The notes: generated by a model not told the origin, from the letters alone. A DNA stretch of 63,565 bases from Erysipelotrichia bacterium (GCA_030525245.1 JAUNFB010000006.1:1-63565); one strand, 5' to 3'. Shown: positions 17,512-27,801, counted from the first letter of the stretch. A program made the numbers and translations.

Positions 17512-18804
17512 TCAAATGACGGCTAAAATAATTAACAAACCAAATAAAGCCAAAATTGCTCCTCTGATTATCAATCCTATGATAGCACCTTTTTTACAAA
17601 CCTTAAAGTTTCTGATGTAATTATTTTTGCGATAGAAGAAAGCCATAATCAAAGAAATAATCGGTAAAAAGATACCGAGAACTACAAACCATATATTACC
17701 GGTATCATGAACCGGAGCATTTTTAATTTCCTCGGAAATAATAATTTCTTCCTTTTTAGCTTGCTGATGCTTACTCGGATCTTTATATACCGTAATTGAT
17801 TTTAACGGTTCATTAGCATCTCTGATCTTCTTATACTCCTCAATTTCTTTACTGTTACCGAAAACAAGATGGTTATGTCCGATATCAACCAATTGAGGTT
17901 CTTCTTGCGAATAATCATGCACCGACGGATCATAGGTAAATAATACCTTATGCTTTTCCAATTGCGGATCCGGTAACGGAATAGCCGAAATAAGTGAACG
18001 CGTATACGGATGCAAAGGATAAGCAAACAATTCCTCCGCTTCAGCAATTTCCACAATATTACCCTTATAAATAACACCGATACGATCAGAAATAAATCGA
18101 ACGATTGACAAATCATGGGCAATAAATAAATAAGTAGTACCCTTTTCTTTTCTAAATTTATTTAATAAATTTAATATCTGAGCACGAATAGATACATCCA
18201 ATGCACTTATCGGTTCATCGGCAACTACCAATTCCGGTTCCATAATCATCGCTCTGGCAACGCCGATTCTCTGACGTTGTCCACCGGAGAATTCATGCGG
18301 ATAACGGGTCAAATGTTCAGGAAGCAAACCAACATTTTTAATCATTTCTTCAACCTTAGCTACACGGTCAGCCTCGTTTTTAAACAGTTTAAAGTTATAT
18401 AAACCTTCGGAAATAATATAATCAACTGTTGCTCTCTCGTTTAAAGAAGCTGCCGGATCCTGGAATATCATCTGAATATTACGGATTACTTCCCTGTCCA
18501 AACTGACCGGAATCTTGCCGGATATTTTTACTCCCTTATAATCAATTTCACCGCCGGCTAAAGGGTTAACTCTGATTACCGCTCTACCGATAGTAGTTTT
18601 CCCGGAACCTGACTCACCGACAAGAGAAAAAGTTTCCCCTTTATAAATATCAAATGAGGCATTTTTGACGGCTTTGACCGCATTTTCCCCTTTTCCGAAT
18701 GTAATATCGACATTTTTTAACGATAAAAGTATTTCTCTGCCATTTTCATCAAGAGGTCCGTGTTCAGGAAGACTTTTTACAGTAACTTTTTCTTCTTTAC
18801 TCAT
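17512..18804 (-). CDS. oppF: Oligopeptide ABC transporter ATPase OppF with C-terminal membrane extension
   Basis: One of the two ATPases driving oligopeptide import. It has Walker [11 protein letters not shown]-loop [11 protein letters not shown], signature [15 protein letters not shown] and Walker [13 protein letters not shown], then the Opp C-terminal domain. At 430 residues it is about 110 longer than usual. The extra part ends with two hydrophobic helices ('[20 protein letters not shown]' and '[16 protein letters not shown]'), which is not normal for a peripheral ATPase. It lies 1 bp after oppD. Confidence 0.92.
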   Translation of the reverse strand: MSKEEKVTVKSLPEHGPLDENGREILLSLKNVDITFGKGENAVKAVKNASFDIYKGETFSLVGESGSGKTTIGRAVIRVNPLAGGEIDYKGVKISGKIPVSLDREVIRNIQMIFQDPAASLNERATVDYIISEGLYNFKLFKNEADRVAKVEEMIKNVGLLPEHLTRYPHEFSGGQRQRIGVARAMIMEPELVVADEPISALDVSIRAQILNLLNKFRKEKGTTYLFIAHDLSIVRFISDRIGVIYKGNIVEIAEAEELFAYPLHPYTRSLISAIPLPDPQLEKHKVLFTYDPSVHDYSQEEPQLVDIGHNHLVFGNSKEIEEYKKIRDANEPLKSITVYKDPSKHQQAKKEEIIISEEIKNAPVHDTGNIWFVVLGIFLPIISLIMAFFYRKNNYIRNFKVCKKGAIIGLIIRGAILALFGLLIILAVI

Positions 18805-18805
18805 C

Positions 18806-20566
18806 TTACTCTACCTCCTTGACATTAAATGCTTTAATTAATTTTTCGTGAATATTATCAATAAGCTCCGGCTTTTCTACCTTTTCGCTGCGTTCATCCA
18901 ACAACCAAGTCTTGGCATAATGCGTATCACTGACTTTATACATAGGAGGTTCTTCCAATGTATCAATTTTCAAACAATATGGATTTCTCGGAGCAAAGGC
19001 ATCACCGACAATTTTATTATAAAGTGACGGTGGTGTTCCCATGATCGAATATAATTGGCTGTTTCTTTCTGCCAATTGCGGCAACGAAGAAAGCAAAGCC
19101 CAAGTATAAGGATGTTTAGGATCGTAGAATATTTCTTCACAAGTTCCGATTTCCACAATTTGTCCGGCATATAGTACCGCAACCCTATCGGCTATATTAG
19201 CTACTACTCCCAAATCGTGAGTGATAAAAACAATTGTGTAACCGAATTCTTGCTGCAAATCTTTGATCAATTTTAAAATTTGCGCTTGAATGGTTACATC
19301 CAATGCCGTTGTCGGCTCATCACAAATCAAAATCTTCGGTTGACAACTCAAAGCGATCGCAATGACAATTCTCTGACGCATACCACCGGAATATTGAAAC
19401 GGATAATCATCGTAACGATTTTCCGGATTAGGAATTCCTACTTTAGCCATTAATTGTAAGGCTCTGATTCTTGCTTCGGATTCACTGACTTTTTGGTGTT
19501 TAATAATTACCGAACTTATCTGCTGACCGATAGTTAATACCGGGTTAAGAGAAGTCATAGGGTCTTGGAATACGGTAGCAATCTTACTTCCTCTGATTTG
19601 ACACCAGTCATTTTCATGCTCCATATGTGCCAAATCCAAAATAGCGTCTCCGATGTATTTATTTTCATCTTCGCTGCGATATTTTACTCTGATCGAAACC
19701 TTTTGAAATATATCATTTAGGACATCTTCATCGGTTAAATCCTCAGCTAATTGATAAGCTTTTTTAAAATATGACAACAACTTTTGTACTGATTTTGAAC
19801 GTTTATAAGGATTAAAACGAGCGGTAGAAAGATAAATATCTTTCGCAATCAGTTCATTTTTAATCATTTCTTTTTCATCAACTTCTTGTGAAATAGCTTG
19901 TTCATATTGCGCATTCAATTCAGCCAATCTTTTGTTGAATTGTTCGTTATACTGTTGGTCACCGATAGCCTCTTTTTTTCTTTTTTTCTTTTGTAGAGTT
20001 ATATCTTTTTCCAACTTTTTAATCGCAATTTCAAATTGTTTAATTTCTTTATTTAAATTTGTGATCTCTTCTTTATCTTCTTTTTTATTTAAGGTGATTT
20101 TTTTATTTTGAGCTTCAACAAGCTGATGATTCAAATTCTTCATCTGTTTTTCGTTTTCTGCCTCTTCCTCAGATGTAAGATATTTTCTTTGTTCTTTTTC
20201 TTGTTTCAACTCTTCAATCTGCTTGTAAATTTCCGCACCCTTGGTATATTTACAAAATTCATTCAATTTTATCTGCACAGCAGCAATAAATTTTGCCGAC
20301 TTGTCGTTTTTTGCAGTCTCTGTATAAGACAAAGATTCATCATTATACATTATCTTACCGTTAGTTATAAAACCATTGCTGTCAAGCATGCCGGCAAAAG
20401 TTTTAGTAAATACCGATTTACCCGAACCTGATTCACCGACAATCGCAATCGATTCATTTTCATATATATCTAAAGATATTCCGCGAATAGCACTCAATAC
20501 TCTGCCTCTTACGTGGAATTTAACATCAAGATCTTTTACAGACAATAATACTTTCTTTTCTGCCAT
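18806..20566 (-). CDS. oppD: Oligopeptide ABC transporter ATPase OppD with large coiled-coil insertion
   Basis: The partner ATPase of OppF. Walker A is at residues 44-51 (GESGSGKS). The Q-loop [10 protein letters not shown] comes only near residue 333, where about 95-100 is typical. The ~235 residues between are mostly charged and helical with long Lys/Glu/Gln heptads (about 95-250), a probable coiled coil, without a stop or frameshift. After the insertion the enzyme is normal: [27 protein letters not shown]-loop and the C-terminal oligopeptide domain. 586 residues against about 330-360 in the family. Confidence 0.92.
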   Translation of the reverse strand: MAEKKVLLSVKDLDVKFHVRGRVLSAIRGISLDIYENESIAIVGESGSGKSVFTKTFAGMLDSNGFITNGKIMYNDESLSYTETAKNDKSAKFIAAVQIKLNEFCKYTKGAEIYKQIEELKQEKEQRKYLTSEEEAENEKQMKNLNHQLVEAQNKKITLNKKEDKEEITNLNKEIKQFEIAIKKLEKDITLQKKKRKKEAIGDQQYNEQFNKRLAELNAQYEQAISQEVDEKEMIKNELIAKDIYLSTARFNPYKRSKSVQKLLSYFKKAYQLAEDLTDEDVLNDIFQKVSIRVKYRSEDENKYIGDAILDLAHMEHENDWCQIRGSKIATVFQDPMTSLNPVLTIGQQISSVIIKHQKVSESEARIRALQLMAKVGIPNPENRYDDYPFQYSGGMRQRIVIAIALSCQPKILICDEPTTALDVTIQAQILKLIKDLQQEFGYTIVFITHDLGVVANIADRVAVLYAGQIVEIGTCEEIFYDPKHPYTWALLSSLPQLAERNSQLYSIMGTPPSLYNKIVGDAFAPRNPYCLKIDTLEEPPMYKVSDTHYAKTWLLDERSEKVEKPELIDNIHEKLIKAFNVKEVE

Positions 20567-20577
20567 ATTTTCATCTC

Positions 20578-21546
20578 CTACATATGAGTACGCGGATCGG
20601 AAGCATCACCCAAGTTTTGTCCAACCACATACAATACAACGGTAATAATCGAAGTTAAAATGACAGGTGCCCAAAATTCTGTCTGCCAACCCGGAGTAAG
20701 CATCGATGCTTCGGCAGCATAAATAATTCTACCCAAAGACATATCTTTCATACCCATGCCGATGTAAGCCAAGAATACTTCATAAGAAATATATGACGGA
20801 ATTTCCGTAGCTGCTAATGTAACAATTACCGAAGTCATAAACGGCAAAATATTTTTCAAGGCAATAGTTATAATTGATGTACCCAAACATCTGCTTGCCA
20901 AATTATACTCGCGATCACGAATAATAATTACTTGCGTACGGATAAAATAAGCGATTGACAACCAGCCGGTTACCGTCAAAGCAAAGACCATCGTCCAGAA
21001 ACTGGCAGTAAATAACATAACCAGAACGGAAATTAATAATACATACGGAATATTACCGATAATATTATAAACTTCTGTCATAACCATATCAACACGCTTA
21101 GAGAAACCCCAAACAGCACCGATTATCGTTCCGACAACCATATTAATCAATGCACAAATAAACGCTAAGGAAATAGAGATCCGAGCACCATTCCACATCT
21201 GGTCAAATGTAGACTGTCCGGCTGCTCCGCTTCCTAAAATCCAATGAATTGAAAAACCGTGTGCGGCAATAGCCTGCGATGGACTTAAATGTTTCAATGC
21301 ACCGTTAAGCAAATTAGCATCACTGTTATACGGCACAATTGACGGATAAATATAAGCAAAGCCGATAATGAAAACAAATAAAGACAAAATAACGATATTT
21401 ATTTTTTTACGGAAAAATACTTTAAATACCGATTGCCAATAAGAATAGCGCGGAGCAGTAATTACTTCTGTCTCCAAACTGTCATGGTCAATACGCGAAA
21501 ACAATTCTTTTTCCGATAAATTATATTTCTTTTCCAAATCACTCAT
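20578..21546 (-). CDS. oppC: Oligopeptide ABC transporter permease OppC
   Basis: The second membrane subunit of the oligopeptide importer. About 322 residues with six predicted helices and the cytoplasmic EAA-like loop 'ASRCLGTSIITIALKNILPF'. The chosen ATG (21546) follows AGGTGA at 5 bp, inside the oppB stop region; a GTG three codons earlier is possible. It ends with 'GQNLGDASDPRTHM', typical of OppC/AmiD. Confidence 0.93.
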   Translation of the reverse strand: MSDLEKKYNLSEKELFSRIDHDSLETEVITAPRYSYWQSVFKVFFRKKINIVILSLFVFIIGFAYIYPSIVPYNSDANLLNGALKHLSPSQAIAAHGFSIHWILGSGAAGQSTFDQMWNGARISISLAFICALINMVVGTIIGAVWGFSKRVDMVMTEVYNIIGNIPYVLLISVLVMLFTASFWTMVFALTVTGWLSIAYFIRTQVIIIRDREYNLASRCLGTSIITIALKNILPFMTSVIVTLAATEIPSYISYEVFLAYIGMGMKDMSLGRIIYAAEASMLTPGWQTEFWAPVILTSIITVVLYVVGQNLGDASDPRTHM

Positions 21547-21551
21547 ATCGA

Positions 21552-23120
21552 TCACCTATCCTTACTTTCAAATGATATTCTCGGATCAATCAGGGCCATC
21601 AATATATCACCCAAAATAATTGATAATACCGATAAAATAGCATAGAACATCGTCAATCCGATAATAACACCGTTATCATAACTGTTAATAGCTTGAGTCA
21701 ACAAGTTTCCGGCACCAGGGACAACATAAACTCTTTCGGTAATAATTGCTCCGGTAATAGCTCCTAAGATACTGCCCGGTATACCGTGAACGATCGGAAT
21801 CAAGGCATTCTTAGAAATATGCTTGCTAAAGATCTCACTTTCGGTCAAACCGCCGCTGCGGGCAAATTTAACATAATCCGAATTCATTTGGTCGATCATA
21901 TACCGTCTCATCCATTTCATTAAGCTGGCTACCGAAGGCAAAGCCAATGAGACTATCGGCAATATGAACATTGCCTTGCTGGCAGTATCCATAACAAATG
22001 TTGTAGGTAAGCCGATTACTCCGCCTATCGCTTTAAACAAGAAAATGTAAGCCAACGAAGGAACCGCAATAATAAAGACAATATAAATTGTTCCTAACTT
22101 ATCTACCAATTTGTCCTTATTTTTTGCCATAACAATTCCTAAAGGAATGCCCAATAAATAAGCAATAATAGTCGCAATTATTCCTATAACAAATGAATAT
22201 CCGACTTTGGACATATTGTTTTTGTAAGTTTTAACATTAGTATAATCATCAACAAATCTTGTCGCATAAACAGCCGATGTTTCCAAAGAATTTTCTACAT
22301 AAGTAGCACTGTGCAAGTCATCAGCCGACATTTCGGTTAATCCTGACGGATAAGTAATCAACATCTGTTTATACGAACCTTGTGACTTGTTCATTGTATC
22401 AAAAACATCAACACCCTTATTGACTGTATAAGATGTGCCTAATGATACAGTTAAGAAATTTTGGTGGACATATGGAAATGTGGAATCAACATAGAATAAA
22501 TAACGGTGATTGGTTCCTGAGCCGATAATTGCCGGAGAAAATTTCTCGCCGCCATATACCGGATCATACAAAGTAAATTCAAGACCTCTTTCGCCTTTAT
22601 AGTTCTCTACGGAATGAATATTATCAATTGTAAATATACTCGTGAAATATTTAGTCAGACGAGTCAAAACAGGATAGTCACGATATGCGAACAATTGTGC
22701 TTGACCACCCTGAGCAACTTTTTTATTCAGCAAAACAGCATCAAGTCTGACAGGTTCATAACCCTGCGACTGATAATATTCAGCAAATTTCGCTGTATAT
22801 TCCTTTGTAATGGCACTGTCCTTATCGGCAGTACGTCCCAAAACAGCAGCTGCGGCCTTAGTCTCTTCGTCAATTTCACCGTTTTTAGCCAATAGATTCA
22901 AGTAATCACTGTAAGTCACACAATCTAAATAGCCATATTGAGCCCAACGTTTATACATATACACGGTTTTATTATTATTTAATTGCTTGGAATATAAAGA
23001 ATCGCTGGCAAAAATTAAAGTACGATCCATTAATGAATAAACCATAACCATAACAATTACCACAACCGCAACAATCGATAATAATCCATGTAATAAACGT
23101 TTAAACAAATATTTAACCAT
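21552..23120 (-). CDS. oppB: Oligopeptide ABC transporter permease OppB, Ami type
   Basis: A 522-residue permease with a first helix at about 10-30, a long extracytoplasmic segment (about 32-300), then five helices and the loop 'FARSGGLTESEIFSKHISKNALIPI' region. The long external segment matches what I recall of streptococcal AmiC (about 500 residues, with 'YLLYFNSQFPFVHQNF'-like text; here 'YLFYVDSTFPYVHQNF'). This places the system with AmiACDEF-type peptide permeases rather than the short OppB form. Confidence 0.93.
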   Translation of the reverse strand: MVKYLFKRLLHGLLSIVAVVVIVMVMVYSLMDRTLIFASDSLYSKQLNNNKTVYMYKRWAQYGYLDCVTYSDYLNLLAKNGEIDEETKAAAAVLGRTADKDSAITKEYTAKFAEYYQSQGYEPVRLDAVLLNKKVAQGGQAQLFAYRDYPVLTRLTKYFTSIFTIDNIHSVENYKGERGLEFTLYDPVYGGEKFSPAIIGSGTNHRYLFYVDSTFPYVHQNFLTVSLGTSYTVNKGVDVFDTMNKSQGSYKQMLITYPSGLTEMSADDLHSATYVENSLETSAVYATRFVDDYTNVKTYKNNMSKVGYSFVIGIIATIIAYLLGIPLGIVMAKNKDKLVDKLGTIYIVFIIAVPSLAYIFLFKAIGGVIGLPTTFVMDTASKAMFILPIVSLALPSVASLMKWMRRYMIDQMNSDYVKFARSGGLTESEIFSKHISKNALIPIVHGIPGSILGAITGAIITERVYVVPGAGNLLTQAINSYDNGVIIGLTMFYAILSVLSIILGDILMALIDPRISFESKDR

Positions 23121-23150
23121 TTAATCCACCCACTTTCTTATATGAGAATA

Positions 23151-23174
23151 CAAGGTGCGATTTCTCGCACCTTG
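23151..23174 (-). other. Strong intercistronic hairpin oppA-oppB
   Basis: A perfect 10-bp GC-containing stem (23151-23160 with 23165-23174) and a 4-nt loop between oppA and oppB, without a T run. It probably protects the oppA mRNA 3' end or partly attenuates, giving more binding protein than permease. Confidence 0.65.
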
Positions 23175-23199
23175 TGCATATTTGATTTTTATTTAGATT

Positions 23200-25338
23200 T
23201 TAGTAGATACCGATAGACTTGATCATATATCCGCCAGGTACGAAGTTATCCAAATAACTTGACGGATCACCGAAGTCAGGACCCCAACCACTTACATCAT
23301 ACATGTTGTAGTTGTTATCGTAACCGGTACTTGCATAGTATCCTGCACCGTACCATTCTTTAGAAGATGATACTTCAACAAGATCAACAATAACAGCACC
23401 TTCGAATGCAGCTTCAACTGATTGTTTGAATGCCTTAGCTCTGTTCAAATATACTTCGCTTGCTGCATAAGCAACCAAATCAATGTGAACAGGGTTTACG
23501 CTTGAAACTGTAACGCCTTGTTCTTTCAATTCTTTAATAGCTTCTTTCAATTCTGCCTTTGCATTTTGAAGGTTATACCAGCCATCATACTGAGTAGAAG
23601 AACCGATACCGCCGTCAGCAGTAGCATCCCATGCCTTAATCTTAACACCGTCAGCATCCAATTGATCTTGTAAAATTTGACCATAGAATGTTCCTGCCGG
23701 GTAAGTCTTTTCCTTACCGCCGATTTCAACAGTAGTTTCTTCTTCTAACATAACGAATGTACCAGGAGTGAAACTGTTAATCATAGAAGCGTATTTCAAA
23801 TCTTCACCATCTGTTTGAGCTTGGTAAGCACCTCTGTCTAATGCGAATAACAATGCTCTACGGAAGTGAACGTTTTGTAATGCAGCATTTGTCTTAGCAG
23901 CTTGATTTACAGTTTGAGTAGATACAGCAACTGTAGAATCGTTGTAGTTAGCAAATGCTTTACGGTTAATATTAACGAATGCGCAATAAGAAGTAGCATC
24001 AGTACTTGAAACATATGCGTAATCATCGAATAATTCATCAGCCTTGCATTGTACAACAGCTGAAGCATTTAAACCTGCTCCGTCGATTGTACCGGCAACA
24101 GCATCATTGTATGCCTTCAATGGATCTTGTCCGTCATTGAACAACCAAGTCAATTTCTTGATTGTAACATTTTCTTTATTCCAATAACTTTCATTTGCGG
24201 TAAATACAACTGAGTTATTAGGAGTAGCAACTGCTAAGTAAGGTCCGCAGTATGCGATATTTTCAGGTGAAGTACCGTAAGAAATTGTTCCGGCTACTGC
24301 TTGATAATTATCAACACCGAAGACACCACCCTTAGATAAGAAGTAAGCTCTGTTCATCGGTGCAAATACACCATAGCCTAACATAGTCATAAAGTAACTT
24401 GTAGGTGCATCAAGAGTATATTTATCAACTGCTTTTACACCAACTTGTGAGAAATCAGTTACATCTCCGCCAACATATGCATCAGCATTAACGATATGAG
24501 CACCGGCATCTCCTAACAAGTATTCAAGGCCTTCCTGAGCATCCATACAGTGTTGAGCTGCAGCAACGAAGTCATCGGCAGTTACTTCACCGACTTCACG
24601 TCCTTGTGAATCAACCCATTTAACGCCTTCTCTGAGTTTGAATGTATATACTAATCCGTCTTCAGATACAGTATAGCTTACAGCCAAAGCAGGTTGTAAT
24701 GTATTTTCTTCATCATATTCCATTAATCCATCATATGTATTAATGATTGCTTCTGAATCAGCACTTCTGCTTGTAGCAAGTACATCCCATGTCTGTGGAT
24801 CAGATGAATAAGTCATAGTGTAAGTATCCTTAACTTCATATCCTTTGTCTTTTAAGAAACCTACAGCCCATTCACGATATGTTCCTGTACCTTTTAATTC
24901 AGCATATTTTGCTTTCATTTCTTCACGATCGCTTGCTTTAATCAATTCGGTAGCAACGATTATACTGTGATATCTTTCCATATCATTTCCCCACAAAACA
25001 GTAGATGATGTATATGGAGCAACTCTTGAAATAGCATAATTACCACCCTTTGATGATAATGGTAATAATACTGCTGATTCCAACAATTTAGCTTCGGCAA
25101 TTGCCATTAAAGCGAATCTTTCTGAAACACTTGTAGCTTCTTTTGCTTTTTGATAATAACTATAGAAATCGCCTAAGTTAGCATCATACAAAGTTTCAGA
25201 TTCTTGAGCATAATTTTCAGTATTCTTTTCAACAGTAGCAGCTAACGGAGAATCATCAACTTCGACTTCCTCTTTTTTACAGCCAACCATTGAAAGAACC
25301 ATCAATACGCTAAGAAGTACAACTAGTAATTTTTTCAT
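23200..25338 (-). CDS. oppA: Oligopeptide-binding lipoprotein OppA, apparently circularly permuted
   Basis: The extracellular peptide-binding lipoprotein of the importer, 712 residues, lipobox SMVGC (Cys20). Residues about 172-700 form an SBP_bac_5 domain beginning 'TMTYSSDPQTWD'. The protein ends soon after 'GWGPDFGDPSSYLDNF', where homologues continue for ~130 residues. A block resembling that missing tail instead lies at residues 74-165: 'RFALMAIAEAKLLES', 'GGNYAISRVAPYT', then 'YREWAVGFLKDKG'. It has its own promoter, and a hairpin separates it from oppB. Confidence 0.92.
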   Translation of the reverse strand: MKKLLVVLLSVLMVLSMVGCKKEEVEVDDSPLAATVEKNTENYAQESETLYDANLGDFYSYYQKAKEATSVSERFALMAIAEAKLLESAVLLPLSSKGGNYAISRVAPYTSSTVLWGNDMERYHSIIVATELIKASDREEMKAKYAELKGTGTYREWAVGFLKDKGYEVKDTYTMTYSSDPQTWDVLATSRSADSEAIINTYDGLMEYDEENTLQPALAVSYTVSEDGLVYTFKLREGVKWVDSQGREVGEVTADDFVAAAQHCMDAQEGLEYLLGDAGAHIVNADAYVGGDVTDFSQVGVKAVDKYTLDAPTSYFMTMLGYGVFAPMNRAYFLSKGGVFGVDNYQAVAGTISYGTSPENIAYCGPYLAVATPNNSVVFTANESYWNKENVTIKKLTWLFNDGQDPLKAYNDAVAGTIDGAGLNASAVVQCKADELFDDYAYVSSTDATSYCAFVNINRKAFANYNDSTVAVSTQTVNQAAKTNAALQNVHFRRALLFALDRGAYQAQTDGEDLKYASMINSFTPGTFVMLEEETTVEIGGKEKTYPAGTFYGQILQDQLDADGVKIKAWDATADGGIGSSTQYDGWYNLQNAKAELKEAIKELKEQGVTVSSVNPVHIDLVAYAASEVYLNRAKAFKQSVEAAFEGAVIVDLVEVSSSKEWYGAGYYASTGYDNNYNMYDVSGWGPDFGDPSSYLDNFVPGGYMIKSIGIY

Positions 25339-25382
25339 AGTACTTTTCTCCCTTCATAGAATAATTGGTTCTAACAGATACT

Positions 25383-25410
25383 ATTTTACACTCTTACGAA
25401 AATATGTAAA
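25383..25410 (-). promoter_or_regulatory. Promoter of the opp operon
   Basis: TTTACA (25405-25410) and TAAAAT (25383-25388) on the minus strand, 16 bp apart. A very AT-rich tract lies immediately upstream (25411-25490) and could act as an UP element. Confidence 0.5.
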
Positions 25411-25501
25411 TAACTTTTTGAAAAAATTTTTATTTTTTCTTGAAATTTTTTTATTTTTCTTACATTTTATGAAAATTTTTCATTATAAACACTTAATTCA
25501 C

Positions 25502-25533
25502 AAAAAAACAGAACATAAATTAATATATTCTGT
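25502..25533 (-). terminator. Terminator after udp
   Basis: ACAGAA/TTCTGT stem with AT-rich inner pairing (25508-25533), followed by a seven-T run on the minus strand. Confidence 0.7.
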
Positions 25534-25543
25534 CTTTGACTTT

Positions 25544-26323
25544 TTATTTTTTATTATCCTGTTGAATTAATTCGCGAATAGCTTCTACCGCAACCTTGAT
25601 TGCCAAATCCGTATCATGAACCTGTTTGTTCTCCAATCCGGCCTTTGCTCTTTCCTGGTTGGCAACTACCAAGAAGCATGATCCGACTTTGACATGTAAA
25701 TATGCAGCTACGATAAATAAAGCAGCAGATTCCATTTCGCTGGCAACTGCCCCCAATTTCAACCATGCATCCCATTTACGCAACAATTCTTGTCCGTTAG
25801 GCAAGGTCTCAGGACGATGTTGTCCATAGAAAGCATCTTTACATTGTACTACTCCGGTATGAACTTGTACGCCTAATTTCTTGCCGGCATTAACCAAAGT
25901 ATTGGTTACTTCCAATGACGGAACGGCAGGAAATTCAATCGGAGCGTACTCTCTTGTTGTTCCTTCGGCTCTGATTGCTCCGGTAGCCACAACGACATCG
26001 CCACCCTTTATATCCAATTGCATACCGCCGCAAGTACCGATTCTGATAAATGTATCGGCACCGCATTTAACCAATTCTTCCATAGCAATAGAAGCACTCG
26101 GTCCACCGATACCAGTCGATGTAACCGAAACTTTTACCCCGTCAAGATAGCCGGTGTAAGTAACAAATTCCCGATTATCTCCCACTAATTTCGCATCATC
26201 AAAATACTGAGCTATTTTAGCACAGCGTTTAGGATCGCCAGGCAGTATAACATATTTGCCTACATCACCTTTCCCTACACCGATATGATATTCTTTACCT
26301 GTTCCTTCAGCATAATCAATCAT
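25544..26323 (-). CDS. udp: Uridine phosphorylase
   Basis: Cleaves uridine with phosphate to uracil and ribose-1-phosphate; with upp in the same window it completes uridine salvage to UMP. The 259-residue NP-I family protein has 'LPGDPKRC', '[12 protein letters not shown]', 'RIGTCGG', '[15 protein letters not shown]' and the sugar-binding 'EMESAALF'. These match uridine rather than purine nucleoside phosphorylases, though substrate preference is inferred. It is divergent from the pseudouridine synthase gene and monocistronic. Confidence 0.9.
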   Translation of the reverse strand: MIDYAEGTGKEYHIGVGKGDVGKYVILPGDPKRCAKIAQYFDDAKLVGDNREFVTYTGYLDGVKVSVTSTGIGGPSASIAMEELVKCGADTFIRIGTCGGMQLDIKGGDVVVATGAIRAEGTTREYAPIEFPAVPSLEVTNTLVNAGKKLGVQVHTGVVQCKDAFYGQHRPETLPNGQELLRKWDAWLKLGAVASEMESAALFIVAAYLHVKVGSCFLVVANQERAKAGLENKQVHDTDLAIKVAVEAIRELIQQDNKK

Positions 26324-26358
26324 TTTTTATTTTCTCCCTTACTAAATTGTACAAACAA

Positions 26359-26367
26359 ATTATAGCA
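26359..26367 (-). promoter_or_regulatory. Extended -10 promoter of udp
   Basis: TGC-TATAAT on the minus strand, about 36 bp upstream of the ATG. It overlaps the region where the divergent gene's -35 should lie. Confidence 0.55.
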
Positions 26368-26385
26368 CAAATCGCTTACAACTTA

Positions 26386-26391
26386 TATAAT
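26386..26391 (+). promoter_or_regulatory. -10 box close to the pseudouridine synthase start
   Basis: TATAAT ends only 6 bp before ATG 26398. Transcription would start at or next to the start codon, giving a leaderless mRNA. Confidence 0.45.
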
Positions 26392-26397
26392 AATTGT

Positions 26398-27027
26398 ATG
26401 TTGAAGATACTTTACGAGGATGAAAATTTGGCAGTGATCATCAAACCATATGGTTTGGACAGCCAAGAAGAAACAACGAAAAAATTACAAGAACAACTTC
26501 ATTGTCCTATTTTGCCTATTCATCGCTTAGATAAAATCGTTAGCGGAATAATTGTCTATGGCAAAAACGCTCTGACCGTCGATCAAATAAGCAAGCAAAT
26601 TCAAAACAGACAATTTCATAAAGAATACTTAGCTGTTGTACACGGTTTGATGCCGGCAGAAGAAGATACTCTTAATGATCTTTTATTTCACGATAGACAA
26701 AAAAATAAAACCTATGTGGTAAAAAGAGCTCGCAAAGGCGTTAAGCAAGCAACACTTAACTATCGTTTATTGGAATTCAAAGATGATAAATCACTATTAG
26801 CGGTTCTGCCTTTAACCGGCAGAACACACCAAATTAGAGTTCAATTAGCTCACAGCATGCATCCGATTGTCGGTGACGGCAAATACGGCAGCAAGGAAAA
26901 TTGTCACTGTTCCCTATTTTCTTATCATTTATCTTTTTTGAATCCCTCAAACAAAGAAATGATGGATTTCAAAATAAACCCACCGGATATTTATCCGTTC
27001 AATCTATTTAATTTGGAGGTATTATGA
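26398..27027 (+). CDS. RluA-family pseudouridine synthase
   Basis: A 209-residue RNA pseudouridine synthase made of the catalytic domain alone, without an S4 domain. The catalytic aspartate is in HRLDK (about residue 43), followed by the family motifs 'KEYLAVVHG', 'LTGRTHQIRVQLA' and 'IVGDGKYG'. It belongs to the short RluA/TruC-like group; the RNA target is unknown. Start ATG 26398 was chosen because the longer frame upstream crosses the TATAAT box. Its stop overlaps the next gene as ATGA. Confidence 0.88.
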   Translation: MLKILYEDENLAVIIKPYGLDSQEETTKKLQEQLHCPILPIHRLDKIVSGIIVYGKNALTVDQISKQIQNRQFHKEYLAVVHGLMPAEEDTLNDLLFHDRQKNKTYVVKRARKGVKQATLNYRLLEFKDDKSLLAVLPLTGRTHQIRVQLAHSMHPIVGDGKYGSKENCHCSLFSYHLSFLNPSNKEMMDFKINPPDIYPFNLFNLEVL

Positions 27028-27728
27028 TGAAAAAAATATTTATCTTTTTATTGATTACTGTTTTATTTTTATTCGGCGGTTGCGCCAAAAAGGTAACCGT
27101 TACTTTTATGATTGATGGGCAAACAGCCTTTCAGGTTGAAGGTAAAGCACCGTTGTACTTAAATGAAAACGATTTTCAAATCAATGATAAAATGCTGACA
27201 TTAAACAGATGGACATATGAGCATGGAAGCACTGTTGATTTTTCCAAACCTTTTAATGAAGATACCATCATTTTCGGTGATGTCAATTATTCTTACCAAG
27301 TCAATTGGCAAGTAAACGGCGAAATTATTCAAAAGGATATCGTCAAAGACAATCAGCAGTTGATTTTGCCGGAAAGGATTCCTACCATTGACGGATACAT
27401 CTTTACCGGTTGGCTGGATAGTGCAGGCATTAACGCCCAGGATTACACCTTCGTTAAAAAAGATACAACTTTTGTGGCTCATTATGAAGCAACAATGGAA
27501 AAAATCATTGTCGTCAACGATACTTTGGTATTTTCCGGTCCCGATGCCCCATGGCAAAGAGCAGGCGTTACCGATAATATGGGTTACGATCTCACCTTTA
27601 CCCCATCTAATCCGGAAGTAGCAACTTATTATGACACCCACATTTTCCCGCACCAAAGCGGTACCTGTGTATTCACCATCACCAGTGCCTCGGGAATTGT
27701 TAAGTATTTAACTGTTATCGTCCAATAA
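27024..27728 (+). CDS. Lipoprotein with InlB-type repeat domain
   Basis: A 234-residue surface lipoprotein with lipobox LFGGC. A middle region (about 90-155) has the Listeria-Bacteroides (InlB B-repeat/Flg_new) pattern 'ERIPTIDGYIFTGWLDSAG' ending in 'TTFVAHYE'. The last ~75 residues form a beta-rich domain. It is coupled to the pseudouridine synthase gene through ATGA; the second of two adjacent ATG codons (27027) has the better distance from GGAGG. Function unknown. Confidence 0.8.
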   Translation: MMKKIFIFLLITVLFLFGGCAKKVTVTFMIDGQTAFQVEGKAPLYLNENDFQINDKMLTLNRWTYEHGSTVDFSKPFNEDTIIFGDVNYSYQVNWQVNGEIIQKDIVKDNQQLILPERIPTIDGYIFTGWLDSAGINAQDYTFVKKDTTFVAHYEATMEKIIVVNDTLVFSGPDAPWQRAGVTDNMGYDLTFTPSNPEVATYYDTHIFPHQSGTCVFTITSASGIVKYLTVIVQ

Positions 27729-27747
27729 CTATACAGATGAATATTTC

Positions 27748-27801
27748 ATAACCGCCGATACTTGTTATTGAGTTTACTCATCCAAGCCGGCGGTTATTTT
27801 A
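27748..27801 (+). terminator. Terminator after the InlB-repeat lipoprotein
   Basis: Arms 27748-27757 and 27788-27797 make a 10-bp GC-rich stem with a T-rich tail on the plus strand. Confidence 0.8.

Noticed and set aside
21552..23120. OppB taken at first as a fusion because of its 522-residue length
   Set aside because: The long external segment agrees with Ami-type AmiC permeases, so the length is normal for this subfamily.
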